The translations under genes and the position numbers were made by a program. Below are positions 1 to 8,907 of a stretch of 33,995 nucleotides of DNA, piece by piece (the first letter of the stretch is position 1; each line of letters starts with the position of its first letter). Origin of the DNA: an uncultured Clostridium sp. (GTDB lineage Bacteria; Bacillota; Clostridia; TANB77; CAG-508); the NCBI GenBank assembly GCA_948442365.1, contig CAOJRU010000019.1:1-33995 (forward strand), given 5' to 3'. A model generated the notes under the pieces. The model did not search any database and was not told the DNA's origin. It was given only the letters and a program-made list of their open reading frames with translations.

Positions 1-45
1 ATATTTTTTATTTTATCACGGAAGGATTTATTTACACAACTTTTT

Positions 46-708
46 CTATACTCTCCTTTCTTCATCTGTTATTTCCCATTTTCCATCTCGTTTTTCAAGT
101 GATATGGTTTGATTGGCTGTTACGGTTTGTACTTCTTCATTTCTTAATTCTTCCATTAAATAGTTTATCATTTCATCTTCACTAATACCTTGTCCACTAA
201 ATGCTGCTTTTGCCGCCTTTAATACTTTTTCCTTATAATTTCCCATAATTGTTTTGAAGTCTTTGTTTGTAATTTCTACTTCAACTGTTGCTTTTTCTCC
301 TTCTTGTTTTTCATTTAATACTTTCCATTCTAGTTTTTCAAAAAGTAATTTTTGTGCTTCGACATCTAAATTATCTTCTCCTTGTACGAAGCCTGCTAAT
401 ACATTTTGGGCATAAGCACCTGTTTTTATATCATTTAATCTGTTTTCTACTACTTTTTTTGGCGAATCTTTCATTAACAATACACATGCTATAATAGCTA
501 CTAATACCACTGCTACAACAGCTACTCCAATTATAATGGTATTGTTGTTGGCATTTTTCTTATCTACTTTTGTTGCTGTTACTTTTTTGTTATCAACTTT
601 CTTGGCTTCTTGTTTTTTTGCTTCTTCCTTTTTTTCTTTTGCTACTGTTGTTCCCTTTGTGGTTTCTACTTTTTCTACTGGTTTTGTTTCTTTTTTCTTT
701 TCTTCCAT
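46..708 (-). CDS. Membrane-anchored protein with Lys/Glu-rich N-terminus, unknown function
   Basis: I do not recognise the family with confidence. The chosen ATG at 706-708 follows AGAAGGGAAG at normal spacing; an upstream in-frame TTG would add seven residues but lacks a Shine-Dalgarno. The product has 220 residues: a highly charged Lys/Glu/Thr cytoplasmic tail (about 1-55), one hydrophobic membrane segment (about 57-79), and an extracytoplasmic domain of about 140 residues ending in TISLEKRDGKWEITDEE. That ending resembles the small alpha/beta domains of DUF4878/DUF5105-type lipoproteins (weak inference). There is no lipobox. It is probably transcribed alone from the promoter at 799-827, since it sits about 210 bases after gpr. 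Confidence 0.7.
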   Translation of the reverse strand: MEEKKKETKPVEKVETTKGTTVAKEKKEEAKKQEAKKVDNKKVTATKVDKKNANNNTIIIGVAVVAVVLVAIIACVLLMKDSPKKVVENRLNDIKTGAYAQNVLAGFVQGEDNLDVEAQKLLFEKLEWKVLNEKQEGEKATVEVEITNKDFKTIMGNYKEKVLKAAKAAFSGQGISEDEMINYLMEELRNEEVQTVTANQTISLEKRDGKWEITDEERRV

Positions 709-739
709 ATTACTATCTTCCCTTCTCAAGGCACATTAT

Positions 740-773
740 GTTTAAAAAATACTTGACTGATTATTTTTTAAAC
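740..773. repeat. 12-bp perfect inverted repeat in the 5' leader of the 46-708 gene
   Basis: GTTTAAAAAATA (740-751) and TATTTTTTAAAC (762-773) flank a 10-base loop. It lies between the promoter at 799-827 and the ribosome binding site, so the leader RNA could form this A-T-only hairpin. No T-tract follows it on the minus strand, so it is not an obvious terminator. It may be an operator or a leader structure; function unknown. Confidence 0.5.
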
Positions 774-798
774 TTTCTCCTTTTATTTTTTCATTTTG

Positions 799-827
799 AT
801 TATATCGTAACAAAAAATTTTTTGCAA
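799..827 (-). promoter_or_regulatory. Sigma-A-type promoter for the 46-708 gene
   Basis: On the minus strand TTGCAA (822-827) and TATAAT (799-804) are separated by exactly 17 bases. The downstream gene starts about 90 bases later. Confidence 0.6.
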
Positions 828-920
828 CATTTTTAGACAATTTATTTTTTATTTGTTGACGCAATATTACAATTCACCGTTTTTTAGATACTTATTGAAA
901 ATAGAAAATCAAGCTTAAAA

Positions 921-1853
921 CTACATAGCTCCATTGATTCCTGTTGCTACTATTTCCTTCATATTTTCAATTAAATCATCGATCTCTTTTGGTGTCACAA
1001 TTAGATTATACTCTTTGGGTAACAATGCCTCTTTTATCTCTTCATAATTATCCTCTTCTTTTAATTGATTCAAATAATCATTCGATTTCGCTTCATTTTG
1101 TAATTTCTCAATGAATAAATCTAAACAATCATTGACCAATACGGCTGTTTCTACAACGGTTGGAATTCCAATTGCTACTACTGGTACTCCTAATGTTTTT
1201 TGACTAATTTCACTTCTTGTATTTCCTACTCCTGCACCTGGTACAATTCCTGTATCTGATAATTGAACGGTACTACTAATTCTTTCAATACTACGAGAGG
1301 CTAGTGCATCAATTACAATGACTAATTTTGGCTTGGTATGATCTACTATTCCTTTTAGAATTTCAACTGTTTCTATCCCTGTTGTCCCCAATACTCCTGG
1401 TGATATGGCACTTACCATTCTGGTTCCTTCTTCTACATATTGTGGTAAATAATTAATAATATGTCTGGTAACTTCTATTTCATTGATTACTTTTGGACCT
1501 AAGGCATCTGGTGTTACATAGATGTTTCCAAGCCCTACTACTAATATTTCTCCTTGCTCATTTATATGATTTCCTATTACTTCTTTTAATTCTTTTGTTA
1601 AGGTTTCAGCTGCCTTTTGTATGTCTTCGTCTTGTGCAATTTTTAATTTCTTAATATCAATTGTGATATAATTTCCTACTGGTTTTCCAATTGCCTTTTC
1701 CCCATTTTCATTTGTTATTTTTACTTTTTCTACTTTTATATTTTCGTTTATTTCTTCCTGGTTTGTTTCAATTCCATCAATTTCATCTAGTTTATTGGCT
1801 TTTTGATAGATTTCTCTTCTTTCAGATGCTAAGTCTGTTCTAAAATTAAACAT
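921..1853 (-). CDS. gpr: Spore germination protease GPR (A25 family)
   Basis: Endopeptidase that degrades small acid-soluble spore proteins during germination, made as a zymogen in the forespore. The 310-residue product begins MFNFRTDLASERR, the usual propeptide start. It carries the conserved blocks EGTRMVSAISPGVLGTTGIE and SDTGIVPGAGVGNTR. The catalytic aspartates of the family (D127 and D193 in Bacillus megaterium) correspond to D116 (VTPDALGPKV) and D182 (VIDALASRS). The ATG follows GAGGAGG. The gene stands alone between the uvrA terminator and the 46-708 gene; I saw no clear sigma-G promoter. Its presence argues for an endospore former. Confidence 0.95.
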   Translation of the reverse strand: MFNFRTDLASERREIYQKANKLDEIDGIETNQEEINENIKVEKVKITNENGEKAIGKPVGNYITIDIKKLKIAQDEDIQKAAETLTKELKEVIGNHINEQGEILVVGLGNIYVTPDALGPKVINEIEVTRHIINYLPQYVEEGTRMVSAISPGVLGTTGIETVEILKGIVDHTKPKLVIVIDALASRSIERISSTVQLSDTGIVPGAGVGNTRSEISQKTLGVPVVAIGIPTVVETAVLVNDCLDLFIEKLQNEAKSNDYLNQLKEEDNYEEIKEALLPKEYNLIVTPKEIDDLIENMKEIVATGINGAM

Positions 1854-1972
1854 TGTTTTCCTCCTCTTTACTTTTATTTAAGTTTCGACTTTTCTTTAGT
1901 ATTGACGATTTAGAGGATTTTTATTATAAATTATATATTAATAAAAAACAATTTCTAATTTCTATATTTTAT

Positions 1973-2006
1973 AAAAAGGGTACGATTGTGTAATCGTCCC
2001 CTTTTT
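1973..2006 (-). terminator. Rho-independent terminator of uvrA
   Basis: The arms AAAAAGGG/ACGATT (1973-1987) pair with AATCGT/CCCTTTTT (1992-2006), with one T-C mismatch and a 4-base loop. The U-tract falls on the minus transcript about 10 bases after the uvrA stop. Confidence 0.85.
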
Positions 2007-2012
2007 CGGTTT

Positions 2013-4846
2013 TTATTCCAAATATTTTTTCAAAAACTTACCTGTATAGCTTCTTTCATTGGTACAAATTTGCTCTGGCGTACCTACTGCCACTACTTCT
2101 CCTCCATTATCGCCACCTTCTGGACCCAAATCAATAATATGATCACAAGTCTTAATCAAATCCAAATTATGTTCTATTACAATAATGGTATTACCTGTAT
2201 CCACTAATCTTTGTAAAATATCTACTAATTTGTGAACATCTGCAATATGAAGTCCTGTGGTTGGTTCATCTAGGATATATAACGTTTTTCCAGTGGCTCT
2301 TTTGGACAATTCTGTTGCTAATTTAACCCTTTGTGCCTCTCCACCAGATAATGTAGTAGATGGTTGCCCTAACTTGATATATCCGAAGTCCTACATCATG
2401 TAAAGTTTGTATCTTCTGTTTGATTTTTGGTATCTTATCAAAAAATAATAAGGCTTCTTCTACTGTCATATCTAAAACATCTGCAATGGTTTTCCCCTTA
2501 TATTTTACTTCTAATGTTTCTCTATTATAACGTTTTCCTTTACATACTTCACATGGTACATAAATATCTGGTAAAAAGTGCATTTCAATTTTATGAACAC
2601 CATCTCCATTACAACTTTCACATCTTCCCCCTGCTACGTTAAAGCTAAATCTACCTTTTTGGTATCCCCTCATTTTGGCTTCTTCTGTGGCTGCAAAAAT
2701 GTCTCGAATTAAATCAAATACGCCTGTATAGGTTGCTGGATTGGAACGTGGCGTTCGACCAATTGGAGATTGATCGATATTGATGATTTTATCAATATTT
2801 TGTAAGCCTTTTACACCCTTACATTTTCCTGGCTTTTCATTGGAACCATTTAATTCCTTAGCAACGGTTTTATATAATACTTCATTGACTAAAGTTGATT
2901 TTCCAGAACCAGAAACTCCTGTAACACAATTAAATACACCTAATGGAAATTTTACACTAACATTTTTCAAGTTATTTTCAGATGCTTCCTGTATTTCTAT
3001 TACCTTTGTTTTGGTATGTTTTCTTCTCTTTTTTGGTACTGGTATTTGCTTTTTACCACTTAAATATTGACCTGTAATAGAAGCTTCTACTTTCTTTACT
3101 TCTTCTGCTGTTCCGCTGTGCCATAACTTGTCCACCATGTGTTCCTGCTCCTGGTCCAATATCGATAATTTGATCGGCTGCATACATGGTGTCTTCATCA
3201 TGTTCCACCACTAATAGTGTATTTCCTAAATCTCTTAATTTTTTTAAAGTTGCTAACAATCTATCATTATCTCTTTGATGCAATCCAATGCTTGGTTCGT
3301 CTAAAATATATAACACACCTGTTAATCCGGATCCAATTTGTGTGGCTAAACGAATTCTTTGTGCTTCTCCTCCAGATAAACTTCCTGCATTTCTGGATAG
3401 TGTCAAATATTCTAATCCTACATCCATCAAAAATTGTAATCTTTGATCAATTTCTTTTAAGATTAACTCCGAAATCATGGCTTCTGTTTTTGTTAAAGTA
3501 AGATGATTTAAGTATTCTTTTATTTTATGAATTGACATATCGGTTAATTCATTAATGTTTTTGTCTCCCAGTTTGATCGCCAAAATTTCTGGTTTTAGTC
3601 TTGCTCCATGACATTCATAACATGGTGAGTTACTCATATACATTTCATAAAAGTCCCTCATTCCTTGTGATTTGGTTTCGTTATGACGTCTGTCTAGTGT
3701 TGGCAAAACTCCTTCAAATGGAGCTTTAAATTTTCGAACTCCTGCATAAGATGAGTATTCAAAGTCGATTTCGTCTTCTCCTGTCCCATATAAAATTTTT
3801 TCTAAAAACCATCTTGGTAAATCTTTTATTTTCTTATTTCTTATTTCTACATCATAGTATTTGGCAATACTTTCAAAATACATTTTTGCCATCGTATCAC
3901 CCTTTTTCATGGTACTAGAACCAAAGGCTTTTACCCCATCGTATAGGGTTTTATTTTTGTCTGGAATAATTAATTCCTCATCCATTTTCATAAGATAGCC
4001 TATTCCTGTACAAGTTGGACAGGCTCCAAATGGGTTATTAAAAGAAAACATTCTTGGTGTTAATTCTGGAAAACTAAATCCACAGTCTGGACAAGCATAG
4101 TTACAACTATATAAAACTGGCTTTTGTCCAACAATGTCAATTAATACTAATTTTTCTGCTTGTTTTAATGCAATTTCGACTGATTCTGTTAGTCGGCTTA
4201 CAATATCTGGCTTGATAACTAATCTGTCTACCATCAATTCTACTTCATGTTTTTTCTTTCTATCTAATTGAATGTCATCTTGTCCTAGTTCATAGATCTC
4301 GCCATCAATTCTAACTCTAACAAATCCATCTTTTTGATAACCTTCTAATTGTTTGGTAAATTCTCCTTTTCTTCCTCTAACAACAGGTGCCAATACTTGT
4401 ATTTTGGTTCCTTCTGGTAAACTCATAATATTGTCTATGATTTGATCAATGCTTTGTTTTTCTATTTTTTTATGACAATTTGGACAATAAGGAACTCCTA
4501 TTCTAGCATATAATAAACGAATATAGTCATATATTTCCGTTACTGTTCCTACCGTTGAACGTGGATTTTTTGAGGTTGTTTTTTGATCAATGGAAATGGC
4601 TGGTGATAAGCCATCTATTCTTTCTACCTCTGGCTTTTCCATAAGCCCTAAAAATTGTCTAGCATAGGATGATAGACTTTCTACATATCTTCTTTGCCCT
4701 TCGGCATACAAGGTATCAAATGCCAGACTTGATTTTCCTGAACCAGAAAGTCCTGTGACTACTACTAATTTGTCTCTTGGTATTTCCAAGTTTATGTTTT
4801 TTAAATTGTGTTCTTTGGCTCCTTTTATTGTAATTTTATCGTTCAT
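2013..4846 (-). CDS. uvrA: UvrA, excinuclease ABC subunit A, in three frames joined by two +1 frameshifts at CGG
   Basis: UvrA is the damage-recognition ATPase of nucleotide excision repair and works with UvrB. The start is the ATG at 4846, after GGAGGAG; an in-frame ATG at 4900 lies inside a repeat. Segment one (577 aa) carries Walker [10 protein letters not shown], the zinc cysteines CPDC/CPTC, signature SLSGGEAQR and Walker [11 protein letters not shown]. Segment two (243 aa) carries the second Walker [10 protein letters not shown] and cysteines CESC/CEVC. Segment three (123 aa) carries signature LSGGEAQR and Walker [11 protein letters not shown]. Frames change at CGG codons 3113-3115 and 2383-2385; skipping each C restores HGGQVMA(Q)GTAEE and DVGLGYIKLG. 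The joined protein is 943 aa, matching the usual length of about 940, with no other damage. That fits recoding better than decay. Sequencing error is the main alternative. Confidence 0.92.
2382..2385 (-). other. +1 frameshift site: CGG in frame, C-GGA read as Gly (uvrA site 2)
   Basis: Coding strand: GTA GGA CTT C GGA TAT ATC. The zero frame reads CTT CGG ATA and runs to a stop at 2323 without UvrA similarity. Skipping the C (2385) gives [22 protein letters not shown], the universal UvrA sequence. Without the shift the second signature motif and Walker B are lost. Confidence 0.85.
3112..3115 (-). other. +1 frameshift site: CGG in frame, C-GGA read as Gly (uvrA site 1)
   Basis: Coding strand: ATG GCA CAG C GGA ACA GCA. 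The zero frame reads CAG CGG AAC and ends at 3053. Skipping the C (3115) gives [20 protein letters not shown], the linker expected after the first ATPase domain. Similarity alone cannot fix the skipped base exactly, because skipping the C of CAG would give ASGT, but the CGG codon is the feature shared with the other three sites. Confidence 0.85.
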
Positions 4847-4892
4847 ACCTACTCCTCCTAAATTGCTAACAGTTCCAAGTTTATTTGTCAAG

Positions 4893-4923
4893 ATTGCCAT
4901 TTAAACCTAGAATCATTGGCAAC
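4893..4923. repeat. REP-like palindrome, family A, in the uvrA leader
   Basis: ATTGCCATTTAAACC at the left and ATTGGCAAC at the right form a TTGCCA/TGGCAA palindrome. It matches the elements at 13152-13184 and 16809-16841. It lies between the uvrA promoter and start codon, so the uvrA leader RNA would contain the hairpin. Confidence 0.75.
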
Positions 4924-4938
4924 TTTTTTGCAATTCTT

Positions 4939-4967
4939 ATTATACTATATTTCTTTTTCAAAAACAA
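4939..4967 (-). promoter_or_regulatory. Sigma-A-type promoter of uvrA
   Basis: Minus-strand TTGTTT (4962-4967), 17-base spacer, TATAAT (4939-4944). It lies about 95 bases before the uvrA ATG. I found no convincing LexA box next to it. Confidence 0.55.
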
Positions 4968-5007
4968 GAGTTTGGTATGATTTTTATACTACATCTTATT
5001 TCTAAAT

Positions 5008-5036
5008 TTGATTTTTAGGCTCAAATGTGGTAAAAT
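5008..5036 (+). promoter_or_regulatory. Extended -10 promoter for the 5080-5322 gene
   Basis: TTGATT (5008-5013), 17-base spacer ending TGG, then TAAAAT (5031-5036). The TGn makes an extended -10. It is divergent from the uvrA promoter. Confidence 0.6.
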
Positions 5037-5079
5037 ATATTTGCAAAAAAAATTTTACATGCAGAAAGGAGACTTTATT

Positions 5080-5322
5080 ATGGCTTACCATCATTACAGT
5101 AAAAAGGAGTTAGATCGTATTTTTAATGAACTAATTGATTTGAACACTCAAGGACTCCTATCAGGTTTGGGGATTTTTGTATCTTATGCCAAAGACGCTG
5201 ATTCCTCATTTATTAAAGTAGGGAATATTTCTGAAATGTCGATTTTAGAGATAGTAAAAAACAAAATTGAAAAAAACTTGAAGAAATTTTCCGCTAATAC
5301 TGCCGATGATCTGGCCAGTTAA
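5080..5322 (+). CDS. Small orphan protein of 80 residues, unknown function
   Basis: This is the only plus-strand gene in the window. The ATG at 5080 follows AAAGGAG at normal spacing, and a longer in-frame reading from 5008 would start inside the promoter. The product starts MAYHHYSKKELDRIFNELID, has a central GLGIFVSYAKDADSSFIKVG stretch that could form beta strands, and ends with a basic amphipathic helix (about residues 52-70). It has no signal peptide, membrane segment or cysteines. A clear promoter, ribosome binding site and downstream terminator make it a genuine gene. I do not recognise the family. Confidence 0.7.
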   Translation: MAYHHYSKKELDRIFNELIDLNTQGLLSGLGIFVSYAKDADSSFIKVGNISEMSILEIVKNKIEKNLKKFSANTADDLAS

Positions 5323-5353
5323 GCTCTCCGCCTAAGGAGACCTATCAAACTCC

Positions 5354-5406
5354 AAAAAGGGACCTGGCTCCTAGCATTCCACATGACTAGGGGCCAGGCC
5401 CTTTTT
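5354..5406 (+). terminator. Strong terminator hairpin after the 5080-5322 gene
   Basis: AAAAAGGGACCTGGCTCCTAG (5354-5374) pairs with CTAGGGGCCAGGCCCTTTTT (5387-5406), with one bulge and one G-T position. It is far more GC-rich than its surroundings. The U-tract follows on the plus strand; the A-tract would also let it act on the convergent ABC operon ending at 5457. Confidence 0.8.
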
Positions 5407-5456
5407 ATTTTTATACCTATAGATAATTCAGATGTCTTACCTCTCACCATAAAATT

Positions 5457-7125
5457 TTACCCAACTATTTTTCCATCTTTCATTTCAACGACTTTATCAC
5501 ACTTCTCAATTGTTGATAACCTGTGAGCAATCATAAAAGTAATTTTGCCGTTTCATCACCTTATCCATTGCATTTTTAATTAACTCTTCTTTTTCCCAAC
5601 TCAAACTAGAAGTAACCTCATCTAAAATAACGACATCTGGAGACATAGCCATAATTCTAGCAAAGCTTATCATCTGTTTTTCACCTGTGGAAAGTATTTC
5701 TGGATTTTCATAGATGTTAGTCTGATAACCTTTTGGTAATGTCATAATCTTGTCATGTAATTTTAGTGACTGAAATATCTTTATCACTTCCTCTTTTGTT
5801 ATTTTTTTATTCACATACTTAATATTATCAATAATTGTACCAGGTACAATTTGTACCTCTTGCATAAGATAGCCTATTTTTTTACGAATCGATGCTATAC
5901 TATAATTCCTATAATCTTTTTGATTAATACGTATTTCCCCTTTTTGTGGTTCATATAATCGCTCTAACAAATTGGTAATGGTTGTTTTTCCAGCTCCTGT
6001 TTTACCAATCAAGGCTATCTTTTCATTTTTTCCTACTTGTAAAGAAAATTCTTTAATATTCTTTTTGCTATTGTTATAAGAAAAAGATACCCCATCAAAT
6101 TCAATACTTGTAATCTTATCCATCAATTTCTCTCCTTTGTTTAGATCTTCTTCTTCTGTTTTTTCTAGCAATTCTAAAATTTTAGAATAAGCAAAGAAAC
6201 ACTCATTAAAATCTGTTAAATGTCTAGTAAACCAACTAAATTCAAATTCTATATAACGGGAATAATCTATCATAAGCATAATTTCGGCATAAGTCATAAT
6301 TCCTTGCAAAGCATCCATACCACCCAAATAAATGATAACGATACTGGTAAAGGAAGTAATAAATGAAAATATGGTATTATACTTACTCATTATTTTTTCC
6401 AATTTTGAATTTTCAAAATTATATCGATCTAATTGACTTTCTAAATTCCTTATCTTTTGATTGATGATTCCTAATGTTTTTATGGTCAAAAAACTTTGTA
6501 TTCCTTCATTAATGGTTGTATATAATTCCATATTTATCTTTCTAATATTACTTATCTTTGTCATTGTTTTACGATTAAAGAATAAAGTAACCAATAAACC
6601 AATAAAATATAGGCCTATAATAATCAATCCAATTTTTAAATTAACGAATAATAAAAAGATAGATATTATAAAAAATCGCATTAATCCCATAATAAACATT
6701 TCGGTTATTGTAATGGAAAAAAATTCACTAGCTTTTTGGGAATCGTCTTGTAAAAACTGCAAAATCGTTCCTGTTTCATTTTCGTCAAAAAATTTAGCTT
6801 TTACTTTTTGTAATTTCTCAAAAATACGATTCCTTAAATCTCTTCGAATCCATCTTTCCAAAAAACACCTCATGTGACAGTGTTTTAACACAACATAACC
6901 TTGTAACATTATCATTGCAATATGGGCACATACTAGAACAACTAATCCTTTTATATTTTGTTGTGGTATTTCTACATCTAATATTTGTTTTACCAGATAA
7001 GGAACCGTGATAACCTCTATGAGAGAGGCTACCACTATTAGCATAAATAAGGCAATCATTTTTTTATGATAGCCTACATCCTTATACATAATTTTAAATT
7101 GCTTTACTTTATCTTTCCACTTCAT
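5457..7125 (-). CDS. ABC exporter half-transporter (ATPase-competent partner), +1 frameshift at CGG near the C-terminus
   Basis: Second gene of a heterodimeric exporter pair; its ATG overlaps the end of the 7109-8791 gene by 17 bases. The membrane domain (about 1-300) precedes a nucleotide-binding domain with Walker A GKTGAGKTT (374-382), non-consensus signature LSTGE (478-482) and Walker B VVILDE with catalytic E503. The zero frame then reaches AAA CGG (CGG at 5548-5550) and runs off to a stop at 5506. Skipping the C gives VMKGKITFMIAHRLSTIEKC and a normal end at 5457, 555 aa in total. The restored segment contains the H-loop histidine (H534), so only the shifted product can hydrolyse ATP at the pair's single consensus site. 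The substrate is unknown; drug or peptide export is the usual role. Confidence 0.88.
5547..5550 (-). other. +1 frameshift site: CGG in frame, C-GGC read as Gly (ABC exporter)
   Basis: Coding strand: GTG ATG AAA C GGC AAA ATT. Skipping the C (5550) yields KGKITFMIAHRLSTI, the standard H-loop region of ABC exporters; the zero frame yields 14 unrelated residues. This is the only one of the four sites where the Gly codon is GGC and not GGA, so the effect is not tied to one Gly codon. Confidence 0.87.
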
Positions 7126-8791
7126 TATTTTTCACCTCTGAAGTTCCTTCTTCTAACTTTATCATTCTATCCACATAATCTTTTATTTCTAATTTGTGGG
7201 TAATAAAAATCATAGTAGTTTGTGAATAATTTTCCATTAAGTTCTTAAAAATCTTATGAGATGTCTTATTATCTAATTTACTAAAAGCATTATCAAATAT
7301 CATAATTGGCTTATTTCTCATCAAAGCTCTTGCTATTAAAATTCTTTGCTTTTGTCCTCCTGAAAGTTTTACACCTTTTTCTCCTACCATTGTTTGATAC
7401 TTATCCTCAAACTTGTTAATATCTTCTTGTATTTCTGCCTGTTTGGTAACTCTTAATAATTGTTCTTTCGTACTTTGAATATCTAATTCTATATTATCTA
7501 ATATAGTCCCCGAAAATAAATCCGCTTCTCCTGATACAAAATCTATATATTGACGGATATTACTTTTATCCAATTGTTTGCTATTATGATAATTTAAATA
7601 AATATTTCCTTCTACTGGGTAAAATCCTAATATGGCTTTGGCTAAAATACTTTTTCCCGTTCCGTTATCTCCTATCAGTGCTATCTTTTCACCTTTTTTA
7701 ATAGCAAAATTCAAGTTTGCTAAAATTTCTTTTTCAGAAATTTTGATGGATACATTATGAAATACAATGTCTCCCTCCAAATCATAAAAATAATTTCCAA
7801 TTTTCTCTTCTTTTAAATTCATCAGTTTTTTTATTTTTTGCCTTACCACCAAAAATGTATTGACTACTTCTAAATTTTCACCAAAGGAATATAAAGACAT
7901 TAATATTTTGCTTGCCAATAATAGTAATGCTGTTAATCCTCCCATTGTCATATTTCCTTGCATAATGGCAATACCACCCAATAAACAAATGATAGGATCA
8001 CTTAAATAGGTAATATGCTCGCTTACAATGTCATAAAACAAAATTAATCTTATAAATTTGATATCTTCTTCTGTATAATCTTTATTCAATCTTTTATACT
8101 TTTGTATTTCCTCTTTTTGTCGATTGAATATTCTAACAAATTTGAATTGATTGATATTGCTGATGGTTGCTCCTAACATTTTTCTTTTTTTTAAGATAAC
8201 GTTTTCTAATAATGCTGTCATTTTATAGTAATACCATAAAGCAAATAACAACATGATTACTATGGTTATCATTAAATAAATGGTAACAGATGTGCTCAAA
8301 GAAATTCCTTGTGTTACTATAAAAAAACTTAAAGAAATAATATCTAATATTAAATTAAACTGATTTTTATAAAAATTAGCATAGTCTTGTGCATCTTCAT
8401 TAGCTCTTTGTAACATTTCTACTTTACTATAAGATTGATAGCTTTCATATTCTAAATTTAAAATGTGGGCATATAACATTTTCTTTAAATTAGAACTTAT
8501 TTTTAACGTAAATCCTGTCGTTATTCTTTGTCTGATATAACTTCCTAACGCTACGATTAAATTAATTACTACAATGATACCACTTAATACCATTAAGCCT
8601 TTTATTTTCCCCATTTCTAAGATAGGGATTAGATAAGTTGGTATTTTGTCCGTTTGTTCAAATAATATCCCATCTATCGCATAGCTGATATAAACTGCTA
8701 TTTGTAGACTAAAAAATGATAGAATTCCACTTAATAAAATTAATATTACAATATGTTTTTTGATTCCCTTAAATATACCGTTTTTCTTCAT
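7109..8791 (-). CDS. ABC exporter half-transporter (degenerate Walker B partner)
   Basis: Membrane domain with several hydrophobic helices (about residues 13-310), then a nucleotide-binding domain: Walker A GDNGTGKS (374-381), consensus signature LSGGQ (476-480), Walker B IMIFDN where Asn501 replaces the catalytic Glu, and H-loop His532. The product has 560 residues and is intact. With the downstream gene it forms a heterodimer in which this subunit lends its consensus signature to the partner's active site, the usual arrangement in asymmetric ABC exporters. It starts after a terminator-like hairpin (8831-8870), so it probably begins a separate transcript from the AraC gene. Substrate unknown. 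Confidence 0.9.
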   Translation of the reverse strand: MKKNGIFKGIKKHIVILILLSGILSFFSLQIAVYISYAIDGILFEQTDKIPTYLIPILEMGKIKGLMVLSGIIVVINLIVALGSYIRQRITTGFTLKISSNLKKMLYAHILNLEYESYQSYSKVEMLQRANEDAQDYANFYKNQFNLILDIISLSFFIVTQGISLSTSVTIYLMITIVIMLLFALWYYYKMTALLENVILKKRKMLGATISNINQFKFVRIFNRQKEEIQKYKRLNKDYTEEDIKFIRLILFYDIVSEHITYLSDPIICLLGGIAIMQGNMTMGGLTALLLLASKILMSLYSFGENLEVVNTFLVVRQKIKKLMNLKEEKIGNYFYDLEGDIVFHNVSIKISEKEILANLNFAIKKGEKIALIGDNGTGKSILAKAILGFYPVEGNIYLNYHNSKQLDKSNIRQYIDFVSGEADLFSGTILDNIELDIQSTKEQLLRVTKQAEIQEDINKFEDKYQTMVGEKGVKLSGGQKQRILIARALMRNKPIMIFDNAFSKLDNKTSHKIFKNLMENYSQTTMIFITHKLEIKDYVDRMIKLEEGTSEVKNNEVER

Positions 8792-8830
8792 CTTGATTCC
8801 TTTCTTTTTCAGATAAAAAGTTTAGTATAC

Positions 8831-8870
8831 AATAAAAAATACCTTTATTAGACTATATCGCTAATAAAAG
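8831..8870 (-). terminator. Terminator or attenuator between the AraC gene and the ABC pair
   Basis: CCTTTATTAG (8842-8851) pairs with CTAATAAAAG (8861-8870) around a 9-base loop with one mismatch. It is followed on the minus strand by a run of six T (8832-8837). It lies between the regulator stop (8908) and the next start (8791). It could end the regulator transcript or attenuate read-through into the ABC pair. Confidence 0.6.
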
Positions 8871-8907
8871 TATTGTACTTTATTTTTTTGGTATCAATTT
8901 TATAAAG

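Noticed and set aside
1854..1972. Sigma-G promoter of gpr
   Set aside because: The stretch is almost pure A/T and no convincing -35/-10 pair of the sigma-G type could be picked.
2013..4846. uvrA, priA and the ABC gene as ordinary pseudogenes
   Set aside because: Apart from the single C at each CGG, all motifs and lengths are intact. Four identical lesions in three genes, with no stops or deletions, do not look like decay.
4847..4900. Longer UvrA beginning at 4900
   Set aside because: That ATG is part of the family A repeat and has no Shine-Dalgarno, while the ATG at 4846 has GGAGGAG and gives the usual N-terminus.
4847..4967. LexA (SOS) box before uvrA
   Set aside because: GGAACTGTTAGC lies in the leader, but the spacing and symmetry do not match the GAAC...GTTC operator.
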